Assembly: GCF_030534335.1 (NCBI RefSeq)
Contig: NZ_CP130565.1
Span: forward strand, 4,299,501-4,363,500
From: Marivirga harenae
GTDB taxonomy: Bacteria > Bacteroidota > Bacteroidia > Cytophagales > Cyclobacteriaceae
DNA length: 64,000 bases
Reading direction: 5' to 3'
Part shown: piece by piece, positions 1 through 8,925 of the stretch
Position numbering within the stretch: position 1 is the first letter of the stretch
Layout of the letters: every line of letters begins with the position of its first letter
Program-made: the position numbers and the translations under genes
Notes under the pieces: model-generated
Seen by the model: only the letters and a program-made list of their open reading frames with translations
Database searches by the model: none
What the model was told of the DNA's origin: nothing

Positions 1-1
1 A

Positions 2-274
2 TGGAACGGTAGTCTATCCGCAGGATTATGGTCGTGGGGTTTGATTTTCGCTTTCTTTGGAACTGTTATTCCTCCACTTTTCTATGCTTATGGTATCCCA
101 TCTACCGGAGTAGGGCTAAGCAGTATTTTAAGTTCCGCAGAATTACCCGTGGCCGTGTTTTTTTCAAGCTGGCTTTTAGCAGAAGAGGTAACCGCTTTGC
201 AATGGGTAGGAGTTGCTACTATTCTTTTTGCAATAGTAGTTGCGAATATTAAGAAGGCTAAAAGCCCTCTTTAA
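2..274 (+). CDS. DMT (EamA) family transporter, C-terminal part
   Basis: The reading frame is already open at the window edge, so only the last 90 codons are visible. The protein is strongly hydrophobic, with two or three membrane helices and the pattern GTVIPPLFYAYG followed by LSSAELPVAVFFSSWLLAEE. That pattern is typical of the second EamA repeat of drug/metabolite transporters, in the inner membrane. It ends with a short basic tail (NIKKAKSPL). The substrate cannot be told. The gene converges on pyrE, with a shared hairpin between them. The family call is fairly safe; a specific function is not. Confidence 0.75.
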   Translation, partial: WNGSLSAGLWSWGLIFAFFGTVIPPLFYAYGIPSTGVGLSSILSSAELPVAVFFSSWLLAEEVTALQWVGVATILFAIVVANIKKAKSPL

Positions 275-291
275 TTCCCATAAAGGGGGCT
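263..291. terminator. Hairpin between convergent transporter gene and pyrE
   Basis: An 11-bp stem (263-273 with 281-291, one G-T pair) closes a 7-nt loop. It overlaps the transporter stop codon and lies just past the pyrE stop. On the minus strand it is followed by a short TTTT run, so it fits pyrE termination best; the plus-strand side has no T run. Confidence 0.6.
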
Positions 292-294
292 GCC

Positions 295-948
295 TCAGTG
301 GGCTGGATTCCATCCCGAAGGATTATCCTTCCATTCTTTCAAAGTATCTAATTCGTCATTTTGAATCAATTTCTTGGACAGAGCTTCTTCCAATAAATGC
401 GGATAATCGGACAGACAAACTAATTTAATATTGGCCTTTTCAAAATTCCCTACTGCTACATCGAAGCCATAAGTGAAAATTGCTGCCATCCCTAAAATTT
501 CTGCTCCCGCTGCGTGCAAAGCCTCTGCTGCCTTAATAGAACTACCGCCCGTTGAAACCAGATCTTCAACAAGCACCACCTTTTGTCCTTTTTCTAATTT
601 ACCTTCAACCAAATTTTCCATACCATGACCTTTTGGTTTTGAACGAACATACATAAAAGGAAGATCCAAAGACTCTGCAACTAAAACACCCTGTGGAATA
701 CCAGCAGTGGCTACACCGGCTATAGCTTCTGCCTCAGGAAATTTCGACCTGATTACGTCAGCCAAATAATGTTTGATTATGCTTCGGGTTTCCGGAAAAG
801 ACAATGCTAATCTGTTATCACAATAAATAGGGGATTTCCAACCTGAAGCCCATGTAAATGGTTTAGTAGGTCTGATTTGGATAGCTCCAACATCTAATAA
901 CTCAATAGCAATGGCACGTGCAATTTCTGATTTAGCGATGGTAATCAT
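295..948 (-). CDS. pyrE: Orotate phosphoribosyltransferase
   Basis: This enzyme converts orotate and PRPP to orotidine 5'-phosphate, step five of de novo pyrimidine synthesis, in the cytoplasm. The 217-residue length is normal for the family. Residues 124-137 (VVLVEDLVSTGGSS) are the textbook PRPP-binding signature, with the paired acidic residues and TGGS loop. The preceding VRSKPKGHG segment (about 101-109) is the mobile catalytic loop with its Lys residues. The start is the only sensible ATG, and the gene is single, without an operon partner. The assignment is secure. Confidence 0.96.
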   Translation of the reverse strand: MITIAKSEIARAIAIELLDVGAIQIRPTKPFTWASGWKSPIYCDNRLALSFPETRSIIKHYLADVIRSKFPEAEAIAGVATAGIPQGVLVAESLDLPFMYVRSKPKGHGMENLVEGKLEKGQKVVLVEDLVSTGGSSIKAAEALHAAGAEILGMAAIFTYGFDVAVGNFEKANIKLVCLSDYPHLLEEALSKKLIQNDELDTLKEWKDNPSGWNPAH

Positions 949-1011
949 GAAAAAAAGTGATTTAGAATTTATGCGAATTTAGGGGTTTTATTCGCAAGGT
1001 TGAAATTAATT

Positions 1012-2937
1012 TTAATATTTGGAATCAATTTTATCAACTAATGTCAACATCCCCATTTTATCAATTTTCAATTTGCCTTCGTCATCAAGTTTTCTGACAG
1101 CCGATATCACTTTTTCTTTGGAATAGCCTTCAATGTTTTCTGCAAGTCGCTCCATATTCAGATGGGAATCTTCTAAGATATTTAAAATCTTCAACTCTAA
1201 ATCCTTCTCAAAACTACTAGATTTTTTCTTATTGATACAAACATCACAAAAACCACAAGGCTCCGACTTAAACTCACCAAAATACTGCAGTAATTTGAGC
1301 GTACGGCACACGACATCATTTTCTACATAATTCTTTACAGCTATCAGTTTTTGATGCTTATTCTTTTTGCGTTCTTCCAATCGCTTTTTGTCGAGAGGCA
1401 ATTTATTGGCATCATGGCGCGCTTCCAAAAATGTTAATTGCGGAGAGTCAGATTTAGGCGAATAATCAATTACTCCTTCTTTATCTAAATATTTCAATTG
1501 CTTTACAACTTCTTGCGGACTCATCTCAGCCAATTTCGCTATCTGCAACTCGTTTATAAAAATCACTTGTTGATACAAATCACCACCATAAATTCTTAAA
1601 ACCGTCTTAATTATTTTTTCAAATTTGGCATTTGCGATTTCATAAGAATACAAATCCTTGAAGTCTAAATTAATATGCAAACCCGATGGCCGATAAAAGT
1701 ACTCGTTCATTTGAATGAAGCCTTCTTCCTCTAATACTTTCAAAGCATGAAAAACAGGAAATACCTCATATCTGTAGTGTTGACAAAAATCCTGAATTTC
1801 AAAATCAAAACTTTGCATTTCACCAGAACCAATCGCTATTTTAAAGTAATTAGCCAGCGATTGATATAGTTTTTTCAGGAATTCGAATTCGGGATGAGCG
1901 ATCTCATGCTTCTCCTCCATTTCCTTAAAATCTTGCACATGGTAAAGGGCAACAGCAAAAGCGGGTTTTTCGTCACGCCCTGCCCTTCCAGCTTCTTGAT
2001 AGTAGGACTCTAAATTATCTGGTATTTCCCAGTGAATTACTGTGCGAACATCAGGTTTATCAATTCCCATACCAAATGCATTTGTAGCAACAATAATTCG
2101 AGTCTTATCTGTCAACCATGCATCCTGCTTGGCATTTCTGTCGGCCTGAGAAAGTCCTGCATGATAGAAATCTGCCGAAAACCCGTTCTTTTTCAAGAGT
2201 TCGGCTAATTCCTTTGTACGTCTTCTGTTACGGGCATAAACAACTGACGTACCTCCTATTTTTCTCAGAATTTCAAAAAGCTTGGCTTCCTTATTTTCAA
2301 CCTTTCTCACTGAATAGGATAGATTACCACGGGCAAAACTCTTTTGAAAAAGCTTCCCATTCTTGAAATTCAGTTTTTCCTGGATATCAATTTTAACATC
2401 TTCAGTGGCCGTGGCAGTTAAGGCAATACAAGTTACTTTGGGAAACAACTCCCTGAAATTAGCAATCTCCAAGTATGGAGGACGGAAATCATATCCCCAT
2501 TGGGAAATACAGTGCGCCTCATCTATTGCTAGAAGGTTAAGATTCATTTTCTTGGCTCGTTCCAGAAATAAATCAGTTTTCAATCTTTCGGGTGAAACAT
2601 ACAAAAATTTATAGGCTCCATGAGCGGCATTATCAAGTAGGATATCAATTTCTCGGGAAGTCATTCCTGAATAAACTGCTGCTGCAGGAATTTTTCGTTT
2701 CTTTAATTGCTCTACTTGATCTTTCATCAGGGCAATCAAAGGTGAAATCACCAAACATAAGCCCTCACTCATTAAAGCCGGGACTTGAAAGCAAATAGAC
2801 TTTCCCCCACCGGTAGGTAATAAAGCCAATGTATCATTCCCTGTAGTTACGGAGTTGATAATATCCTCCTGCATACTACGGAAGGCAGCATAGCCCCAGT
2901 ACTTTTGAAGGATATCAATGGCTTTTATATTTTGCAT
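1012..2937 (-). CDS. recQ: ATP-dependent DNA helicase RecQ
   Basis: RecQ is a 3'-5' DNA helicase that acts in recombination and repair of stalled forks. All superfamily-2 motifs are visible: Walker A PTGGGKS at 41-47, DEAH at 139-142, TATAT in motif III, and a motif VI stretch ending QEAGRAGRD. The RQC zinc site is formed by C544, C561, C564 and C567. The last ~70 residues look like a small helical or winged-helix segment rather than a clear HRDC domain. At 641 residues the length fits the family. It lies 34 bp downstream of the crotonase gene on the same strand, so the two may be co-transcribed. Confidence 0.95.
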   Translation of the reverse strand: MQNIKAIDILQKYWGYAAFRSMQEDIINSVTTGNDTLALLPTGGGKSICFQVPALMSEGLCLVISPLIALMKDQVEQLKKRKIPAAAVYSGMTSREIDILLDNAAHGAYKFLYVSPERLKTDLFLERAKKMNLNLLAIDEAHCISQWGYDFRPPYLEIANFRELFPKVTCIALTATATEDVKIDIQEKLNFKNGKLFQKSFARGNLSYSVRKVENKEAKLFEILRKIGGTSVVYARNRRRTKELAELLKKNGFSADFYHAGLSQADRNAKQDAWLTDKTRIIVATNAFGMGIDKPDVRTVIHWEIPDNLESYYQEAGRAGRDEKPAFAVALYHVQDFKEMEEKHEIAHPEFEFLKKLYQSLANYFKIAIGSGEMQSFDFEIQDFCQHYRYEVFPVFHALKVLEEEGFIQMNEYFYRPSGLHINLDFKDLYSYEIANAKFEKIIKTVLRIYGGDLYQQVIFINELQIAKLAEMSPQEVVKQLKYLDKEGVIDYSPKSDSPQLTFLEARHDANKLPLDKKRLEERKKNKHQKLIAVKNYVENDVVCRTLKLLQYFGEFKSEPCGFCDVCINKKKSSSFEKDLELKILNILEDSHLNMERLAENIEGYSKEKVISAVRKLDDEGKLKIDKMGMLTLVDKIDSKY

Positions 2938-2971
2938 AGAATATTGAACCGCTATTTATTAAGTCTGTAAA

Positions 2972-3745
2972 TTACCAACTAGGAGTTTTCTTGTTCAAAA
3001 AAGCGGCTATCCCTTTCTTACAATCTTCCGAAGCCCTTGCCTTAGCATTTTGCTCCGCAGCATACTGCAAACCCTCCTCTAACCCTTTTTCTTGAACTTC
3101 CGCTATCATTTGCTTGGTAAAGGCCATAGATTGACCTGAATTGTTTTGGATTAATTGTTGGGCAAAATCATAAACAGTTCCTGAAAGCTTTTCAGCTTCA
3201 ACCACTTCATTGACCAAGCCCATTTTTAGAGCATCTTTGGCTTCATACAATTTCCCGGAAAGAAGTAATTCTTTAGATTTCCCTTCTCCTATTTTTCTTA
3301 ATAAAAATACTTTTACGATGGCTGGAATGAAACCTATTTTCACTTCTGTGTAACCAAATTTAGCATGTGGTACTGTGTAAGAGAAATCACAAACGGTAGC
3401 TAATCCGCAGCCCCCTGCTAATGCATGACCCTGAATTTCGGCTATCACTACTTTGGGGTAAGTATAAATCTCATAGAAAAGCTCCTTTAAATGATTGGAA
3501 TCCTCTAAGTTCTCTTCAAAAGTATTGCCTTGCAGACCTTGAATGTAAGCCAAATCAGCACCTGCACAGAAAGCCTTTCCCTCAGCTCTCAACACGATCA
3601 CTTTTGCGCTATCATCTTCCTTCAACTGTGCAAAAGCATCCTTCAGTTCACCCACAAAATCGTAACTCAAAGCATTCCTTTTTTCAGGTCGGTTTAAGGT
3701 GATGTAACCAATTCTGTCTTTAATTTCAATTTTCGTTAATTCCAT
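2972..3745 (-). CDS. Enoyl-CoA hydratase/isomerase family protein
   Basis: This is a crotonase-fold protein of 257 residues, normal family length, acting on acyl-CoA thioesters. FCAGADL (about 59-65) and AGGCG form the oxyanion hole. The second catalytic Glu (TEVKIGF) is present. The position of the first catalytic Glu of true hydratases (GGGCEL in rat crotonase) is Gly here (GGCGL), so plain hydration of enoyl-CoA is uncertain; isomerase or methylglutaconyl-CoA-type chemistry is possible. The gene is 3 bp downstream of the comEC-like gene on the same strand, which suggests co-transcription but no shared role. Confidence 0.85.
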   Translation of the reverse strand: MELTKIEIKDRIGYITLNRPEKRNALSYDFVGELKDAFAQLKEDDSAKVIVLRAEGKAFCAGADLAYIQGLQGNTFEENLEDSNHLKELFYEIYTYPKVVIAEIQGHALAGGCGLATVCDFSYTVPHAKFGYTEVKIGFIPAIVKVFLLRKIGEGKSKELLLSGKLYEAKDALKMGLVNEVVEAEKLSGTVYDFAQQLIQNNSGQSMAFTKQMIAEVQEKGLEEGLQYAAEQNAKARASEDCKKGIAAFLNKKTPSW

Positions 3746-3748
3746 AGT

Positions 3749-5866
3749 TTATAATTTCCATTCAAAAGCACCTTCTTCCGGCACTATGTAATAATCTAAA
3801 TTTTCCTCCTCAAATTTAGCTTTAAAGTTTTGAATGTTATAATAAGAATTGGATGCATCTAATACAATTTTCTGGGCATTGAAATATTTTTGGAGTTTCG
3901 AAGGGTTTCTTAAAGCGTCATTACTTAGAATTAATAAATCAACGTCCAAAGGCTCCTTCAATATCACATTTTTATTTATTTTCTGATGCCAATGGACAAT
4001 TTTTTGACCGTTCCAGACAGAAACTTCTAACTCTTGAAAATCTTCAAAAATCTCATTCTGATTTTCAGCTTCAAATCGGTCAGGATGAAAATCGGCTATT
4101 CCTGCTTGCAGTTGACTAGGGTAAACATGGAATCGAAGTTTATTCTTATCTTGTGCTAGGCTATCTTCTACCTTCAAATATTGAGTAAATCCATTTCTGA
4201 TTGCTAATGCATGATGCTTTCCGGTGTCATATACGATCAATTTTTTGGCATTGAAGTTTTCATATTGACGCCAACAAATACTAGCACTCATTAAAAACAA
4301 ACTTAAGACAGTCAATTTTAAATAGTTTAGCTTCTTCTCAGAAATGAATAAGGCAATAAACAAAATACTAATGTAAATCAGCCAGCTTTCAGGAGTAGTA
4401 ATAAAAACACCATCTATTGTACTATTAGGAAGATAATCAAGCTTAAAAACCAAATAATTTATTAACTGTATAAAATGATCAATCAGAAAACCTATCCCTT
4501 CTGCTGCCCATTCCCAAAATGATATCAATAGTAGAAGTAAGCTACTATTTAGAATTACAAAAGCTGACGGGATTACCACCAAGTTTGATAAAAAGAAATA
4601 AGTAGGGAATTGGTGAAAATAAAGCAAGGCCAATGGAGCAGTTGCCAATTGCGCTGCAATAGAAACACAAGTGATTGCCCAGATTTTATCCCATAAAACA
4701 TATTTAAATTGTAAAAGGCTATAGAGTTTTGGCTGAAAGAAAACGATACCTAAAACAGCCAGATAAGACAGTTGAAATCCAACAGAGAACAATAGAAAGG
4801 GATTGATACTCAACAAAACAAAAGCCGAAGCAGCCAGAGTATTATATATATTTGTCTGTCTTCGTAAAGCCTGAGCCAAAATTATAAAACTAAACATCAT
4901 GGCTGCTCTTTGAACTGAAGGCGATAGACCTGTTATAAAAGCATAAGCCCACAACACCGACATACTGATTACGGCAAAATATATTCTACCTCCCCTCCTA
5001 TTCCGCCATCTTTTTAGTAGCGTAGAAACAATCAAAAAAATGATACCAACGTGCAATCCACTTACTGCCAAAACGTGCATTGCACCAGCCGCTGCATAAG
5101 CATTTCTTAAGTCATTATCTAGTTCATCTTTTATCCCTAAGGTTAAGGCTTTGGCAATGGCTAATGATCGCTCAGTATGAATGTTATCATTCATAATTTC
5201 TTCCAAATACTGTCCAGTTTCGATGGATGCTGCCATAATTAGATTACCTTTCCCTTTTCCAATCTTCAGCCATTTTCCAGATGTGATATATTGTTGATGA
5301 TAAACCTGATCAAAGCCCAAAAATCGCTTATAATTAAATTCTAATGGGTTCTTTGGTGTTTCTAATTCGTTTATGCGTGATTTTATTAGTAATTGATCAC
5401 CATATTTTAACACCTTCGATAAACTATCCTTTTGGAAGTAAATCATAGCGTTTCCCCTATTGTTTCGCCAGTCTCCATTTATTAAAACCTGCTGAATTTC
5501 GACTTTAAAACCGTAAGTTTTTTCGGTGCTTTTACCTGCACTGACTAGTATAGCCTCAAAAGCTTGTATTTGTGCTGATTCGATAGTGAGCAAATGGGTC
5601 TCGTCATGTTTTTCAGATTGCCAGTAAGCATTAAGATAGCCAAATGAAAAGCAAATCAGGAAAGCTAATAAAGCAAAAGAAATAGATTGAAAAGTAGGAA
5701 ACTGATAACCCCTAAAAAACTGAGCAGTTATATATATAACGACTATCGCACCAAATAAAAGAAGTACAATTTCAAAAATAGCTGGTAAAAAAGTCCCTGC
5801 AACTATTCCTCCAGACATGAATAGCACAAAACGGATGAAGGCGTATCTGTTCCAGGCTTGATGCAT
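3749..5866 (-). CDS. comEC: ComEC/Rec2-family DNA uptake channel
   Basis: ComEC forms the inner-membrane channel that carries single-stranded DNA into the cytoplasm during natural transformation. The 705-residue protein begins with hydrophobic helices and a DUF4131-type soluble insert (about 60-200). A polytopic Competence domain (about 225-500) follows, containing the family signature AAGAMHVLAVSGLHVG. The C-terminal ~170 residues (from LIVYDTGKHHALAI) occupy the place of the metallo-beta-lactamase domain but show no HxHxDH metal motif. This shortened form is, as I recall, common in Bacteroidota. Whether the cell is competent cannot be told from this gene alone. Confidence 0.88.
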   Translation of the reverse strand: MHQAWNRYAFIRFVLFMSGGIVAGTFLPAIFEIVLLLFGAIVVIYITAQFFRGYQFPTFQSISFALLAFLICFSFGYLNAYWQSEKHDETHLLTIESAQIQAFEAILVSAGKSTEKTYGFKVEIQQVLINGDWRNNRGNAMIYFQKDSLSKVLKYGDQLLIKSRINELETPKNPLEFNYKRFLGFDQVYHQQYITSGKWLKIGKGKGNLIMAASIETGQYLEEIMNDNIHTERSLAIAKALTLGIKDELDNDLRNAYAAAGAMHVLAVSGLHVGIIFLIVSTLLKRWRNRRGGRIYFAVISMSVLWAYAFITGLSPSVQRAAMMFSFIILAQALRRQTNIYNTLAASAFVLLSINPFLLFSVGFQLSYLAVLGIVFFQPKLYSLLQFKYVLWDKIWAITCVSIAAQLATAPLALLYFHQFPTYFFLSNLVVIPSAFVILNSSLLLLLISFWEWAAEGIGFLIDHFIQLINYLVFKLDYLPNSTIDGVFITTPESWLIYISILFIALFISEKKLNYLKLTVLSLFLMSASICWRQYENFNAKKLIVYDTGKHHALAIRNGFTQYLKVEDSLAQDKNKLRFHVYPSQLQAGIADFHPDRFEAENQNEIFEDFQELEVSVWNGQKIVHWHQKINKNVILKEPLDVDLLILSNDALRNPSKLQKYFNAQKIVLDASNSYYNIQNFKAKFEEENLDYYIVPEEGAFEWKL

Positions 5867-6068
5867 GGAAATAAAAGTAAAAAAATATCAATAAAGAAAA
5901 AAAGGGGGAGTAAAAAGCTGTGATATAATGTCTAACTAAAATATTACAAAATCATGAGTCGTTGTTATTAATATTGAGCTAACTCATTGGACTTTTTACC
6001 TTCCACCTTTCGAAATAACTTTTTATCTAAATCGTAAAAACTATTATTTAAATTTTACCACCTAGTGA

Positions 6069-6464
6069 TTACTTAATGACCAGGGCCCAATTAATTGCAT
6101 GGGCTGTGGCAATAAACGAAGCACCTGAAACCGTTAAAATGACTTCATCTATTGAAAACAATCCTGACTGACCAAATCCTATGAAAACAAAACCTACGCC
6201 AAGTAAAATTAGTGGAGAATACTTTCCATGATGACGTTTAAATGCAGGCAAAAAAGAAACCAACGCTAAAAACAAACTAAGTATAATGACTGAATACTCA
6301 ATCCAAGGATTAGCCAAAAAATGTAGGCTTGTCAGTGTTGAAAGGCTTAACAACAAAGGCAAGGCCGCACAATGAATGGCACATACTATGGAGGCCATCA
6401 TACCCAAGGCGTCAATAGGTATTCTTACTGTATTCTTATTTGAAGTTTTCATTTGTATCTGCAC
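6069..6464 (-). CDS. MerC-domain membrane protein
   Basis: This 131-residue protein has four predicted membrane helices. The first contains the MerC hallmark cysteine pair within VCAIHCAALP (about 27-36), which in MerC binds metal ions during transport. No other mer genes are nearby, so mercury resistance is not implied; chromosomal MerC-like proteins of Bacteroidota often accompany zinc or iron homeostasis genes. Two near-identical palindromes overlap its promoter, pointing to control by a Fur/Zur-type metal repressor. An alternative start is the Met at residue 5. The domain call is good; the substrate is unknown. Confidence 0.8.
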   Translation of the reverse strand: MQIQMKTSNKNTVRIPIDALGMMASIVCAIHCAALPLLLSLSTLTSLHFLANPWIEYSVIILSLFLALVSFLPAFKRHHGKYSPLILLGVGFVFIGFGQSGLFSIDEVILTVSGASFIATAHAINWALVIK

Positions 6465-6490
6465 TTTTGAAAATTAACAATGTTATTAAC

Positions 6491-6544
6491 GCAATTCTAT
6501 TGCAAATATAGATACAGATATTTTAAACGCAACTTGTTTGCGTT
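6491..6544 (-). promoter_or_regulatory. Promoter of the MerC gene with two palindromic operators
   Basis: On the minus strand a TTG (6530-6532) and TATATTTG (6503-6510) are separated by exactly 19 nt, matching the Bacteroidota TTG-N19-TAnnTTTG promoter. The first element lies inside a perfect inverted repeat, AACGCAA-N5-TTGCGTT (6526-6544). The second touches another, GCAAT-N3-ATTGC (6491-6503). The palindromes share the GCAA half site and resemble Zur/Fur-type boxes. Binding by such a repressor is inference. Confidence 0.7.
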
Positions 6545-6641
6545 AAAATTTTTAACAAAACTTAATGATAATAATGCTACCGCATTTATAGTAAGACTGT
6601 TGACTTTGATTGGGTTTATCCTCTGGTGATTCCTTGGTGTT

Positions 6642-7082
6642 TCAACTATTAACCATTTCCATCTGATAATGCATAATATTACATTCCTCGAATTGCTCAC
6701 CTACTTTTTCAAAACCAAAGCGCGAGTAAAGGGAAACTGCAGGAAGCTGAGCATGCATATACATTTTTTTACCTATCGAATCGGGCGATTCCTTAATGTT
6801 GTCAATAACTGCTTTTACTAATGCTTGTCCCACGCCCCTGCCTCTGTGCGATTTGAGAACTGCAAAGCGCTCCAGTTTCATCCCGTTTTCCGTAAATCGC
6901 CATCTTGCAGTACCGCAAGGCTTGCCATCTTCATCAGTAGCTATAAAGTGTGTAGAAATTTCTTCAAACTCATCATATTCCTCCTCTCGAGCCACTTTTT
7001 GCTCTTTAACAAAAACTTCCTCTCGAATACTAAATATTTGTTTTAACTCTTCTTTATCTTCTACTACTTTTACTGTAATCAT
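6642..7082 (-). CDS. GNAT-family N-acetyltransferase
   Basis: This 146-residue protein carries the acetyl-CoA pyrophosphate-binding motif RGRGVGQALV (about 84-93), with the preceding beta strand MKLERFAVL. The later segment LYSRFGFEKVGEQF is the usual GNAT motif B. The N-terminal pattern (IREEVFVKEQ) is that of the ElaA/YjcF-like group of small-substrate acetyltransferases. The ATG overlaps the phoH stop codon (ATGA), so translation is probably coupled. The substrate is unknown. Confidence 0.88.
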   Translation of the reverse strand: MITVKVVEDKEELKQIFSIREEVFVKEQKVAREEEYDEFEEISTHFIATDEDGKPCGTARWRFTENGMKLERFAVLKSHRGRGVGQALVKAVIDNIKESPDSIGKKMYMHAQLPAVSLYSRFGFEKVGEQFEECNIMHYQMEMVNS

Positions 7083-8050
7083 TTGTGGTCTTTTTCTATC
7101 AGAACGTCATTTTTGTCGTAAGCCTCGATGATTTGCTTCACCAATTTATGTCTCACCACATCTTCACCTTTTAAATGTACAATTCCTATTCCCTTGATAT
7201 CTTTTAATATTTGTGTGGACTCTATCAAACCTGATTTTTGCTTTTTTGGCAAATCAACCTGACTCATATCACCTGTGATAATGGCTTTGGAATTTGGCCC
7301 CATTCTGGTCAAGAACATCTTGATCTGCATAGGAGTAGTATTCTGGGCCTCATCTAATAAGATAAAAGCATTGTGTAAGGTCCTACCTCTCATGTAGGCT
7401 AATGGAGCAATTTCTATCACTCTATTTTCTTGGTAGTACTTTAATTTTTCCGCTGGAACCATATCGTCCAATGCATCATAAATCGGTCTTAGGTATGGAT
7501 CGATCTTTTCTTTTAAATCCCCAGGTAAGAATCCTAAATTTTCACCCGCCTCTACAGCAGGACGCGTAATAATGATTTTGCGGACCTCTTTATTCTTTAA
7601 AGCTTGAACCGCCATGGCAACTGAAACATAAGTCTTTCCAGTTCCAGCAGGGCCTATTGCAAAAACCAAATCATTTTTTCGTACAGCCTGGACCAATTTT
7701 ATTTGATTAGGAGTTTTTGCTTTTATCGCATAACCTTTCGTACCAAAAACTAAGGTTTCATCCGCATTAACATCAAGCTTCCTTTGGCTTTCTTCATGTT
7801 CCTCATTCAAGTAAGTTTTGACACTATCTTCTGTTATTTTCCCAAATTTGTGATAGTGGGTAACCAATGAATGTACAATCTGATTGATGCGAATAATTTC
7901 GGGTGTACTCCCTTGTATTCTAATTTCATTCCCTCTTGAGATAATTTTTGATTTAGGAAAAGCAGAAGAAAGTTCGTTAATATTCCGATTTTCTACTCCC
8001 AAAAAATCCACAAGGGATACATTTTCTAAAGTGATAACTTTTTCTACCAA
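7079..8050 (-). CDS. phoH: PhoH-family ATPase
   Basis: PhoH-like proteins are cytoplasmic P-loop NTPases of the helicase superfamily 1 type, linked to RNA metabolism. The 323-residue length is normal. Walker A is GPAGTGKT at 133-140, and Walker B is the LLDEAQN segment in the C-terminal half. The N-terminal ~90 residues form the KH-like domain usual in the family. It is the first gene of a two-gene unit with the acetyltransferase. It diverges from the SAM hydrolase gene, and a TAGTTTTG element at 8100-8107 could serve that plus-strand gene. Confidence 0.94.
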   Translation of the reverse strand: MVEKVITLENVSLVDFLGVENRNINELSSAFPKSKIISRGNEIRIQGSTPEIIRINQIVHSLVTHYHKFGKITEDSVKTYLNEEHEESQRKLDVNADETLVFGTKGYAIKAKTPNQIKLVQAVRKNDLVFAIGPAGTGKTYVSVAMAVQALKNKEVRKIIITRPAVEAGENLGFLPGDLKEKIDPYLRPIYDALDDMVPAEKLKYYQENRVIEIAPLAYMRGRTLHNAFILLDEAQNTTPMQIKMFLTRMGPNSKAIITGDMSQVDLPKKQKSGLIESTQILKDIKGIGIVHLKGEDVVRHKLVKQIIEAYDKNDVLIEKDHK

Positions 8051-8142
8051 ATGATTTTCTTATTTATGTTCTCTCAATGTGTTAGTACTGAAAATTATGT
8101 AGTTTTGTTTTTAACAAATTTAACAATAATTCGACTTTTTGT

Positions 8143-8925
8143 ATGCCTTTGATCACTTTTCTATCAGATTTCGGTTGGCGCGACCATTATGTGGCAGCGG
8201 TGAAAGCCAAAATACTGGGTGAAGATTCTAGTCTTCAAGTGATTGACATATCTCACAACATCACCAAGCACGATATCATTCATGCTGCACATGTACTAAA
8301 GTCCGTTTATCAAGATTTTCCGGAAGGTAGCGTTCATCTAGTAGCAGTCAATTCCCGTTCTGAACCAAATGAAGCAATGATCGCTGTTGAAATTAAAAAG
8401 CGTTTCTTCTTAGGTAGCAATAATGGATTGCTTAGTATTATAAGAGATAAACATCCCGATAAAATTGTGAAAATTGCGTCAACAGATGACTTAAAAGGTA
8501 ATTTTCCAGCTAAGGATATTTTGGCTCCTGCCGCTGTTAAAATTTTACAATCCAAAAATCTTGACGGAACTGGCGAAGAAATGGAAGTGGATGATTTTAA
8601 AAGATATATTGTACCAAAGGTAAAAGCTACCAGGGAGATTATTCAAGGTCATGTAGTACATATTGATGATTATGGAAACCTGATTACTGATATTCAGAAG
8701 TACGACTACGATATTTTAAGTAAAGGAAAATCCGTTCAAATAAAATTTAGAAATTATTCTCTCACAGGAGTTCAAGAGCATTATCACGAAAGCCAAGGAG
8801 GCGAAGCTTTTGCCATTTTTAATGATCAAGGCGTTTTAGAAATTGGTATCAAACAAGGAAATGCATCAGAATTACTGGGAATGGAATATAACAGTATGGT
8901 AAGCGTTAAGTTTGGGGAGTACTAG
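8143..8925 (+). CDS. SAM hydrolase (SAM hydroxide adenosyltransferase, DUF62)
   Basis: The family splits S-adenosylmethionine with hydroxide to adenosine and methionine, and is homologous to fluorinase and chlorinase. The N-terminal ITFLSDFGWRDHY (4-16) carries the conserved Asp that binds the SAM ribose. GNLITDI (about 186-192) begins the C-terminal domain. The 260-residue length and both domains fit the hydrolase; the fluorinase-type halide-site insertion is not apparent. The gene stands alone. Its 3' end runs directly into a GC-rich palindrome of the repeat family described at 8924-9184. Confidence 0.88.
   Translation: MPLITFLSDFGWRDHYVAAVKAKILGEDSSLQVIDISHNITKHDIIHAAHVLKSVYQDFPEGSVHLVAVNSRSEPNEAMIAVEIKKRFFLGSNNGLLSIIRDKHPDKIVKIASTDDLKGNFPAKDILAPAAVKILQSKNLDGTGEEMEVDDFKRYIVPKVKATREIIQGHVVHIDDYGNLITDIQKYDYDILSKGKSVQIKFRNYSLTGVQEHYHESQGGEAFAIFNDQGVLEIGIKQGNASELLGMEYNSMVSVKFGEY

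Noticed and set aside
6497-6700. 67-codon minus-strand frame between the MerC and GNAT genes
   Set aside because: It overlaps both the GNAT gene end and the MerC promoter/operator, and has no motif.
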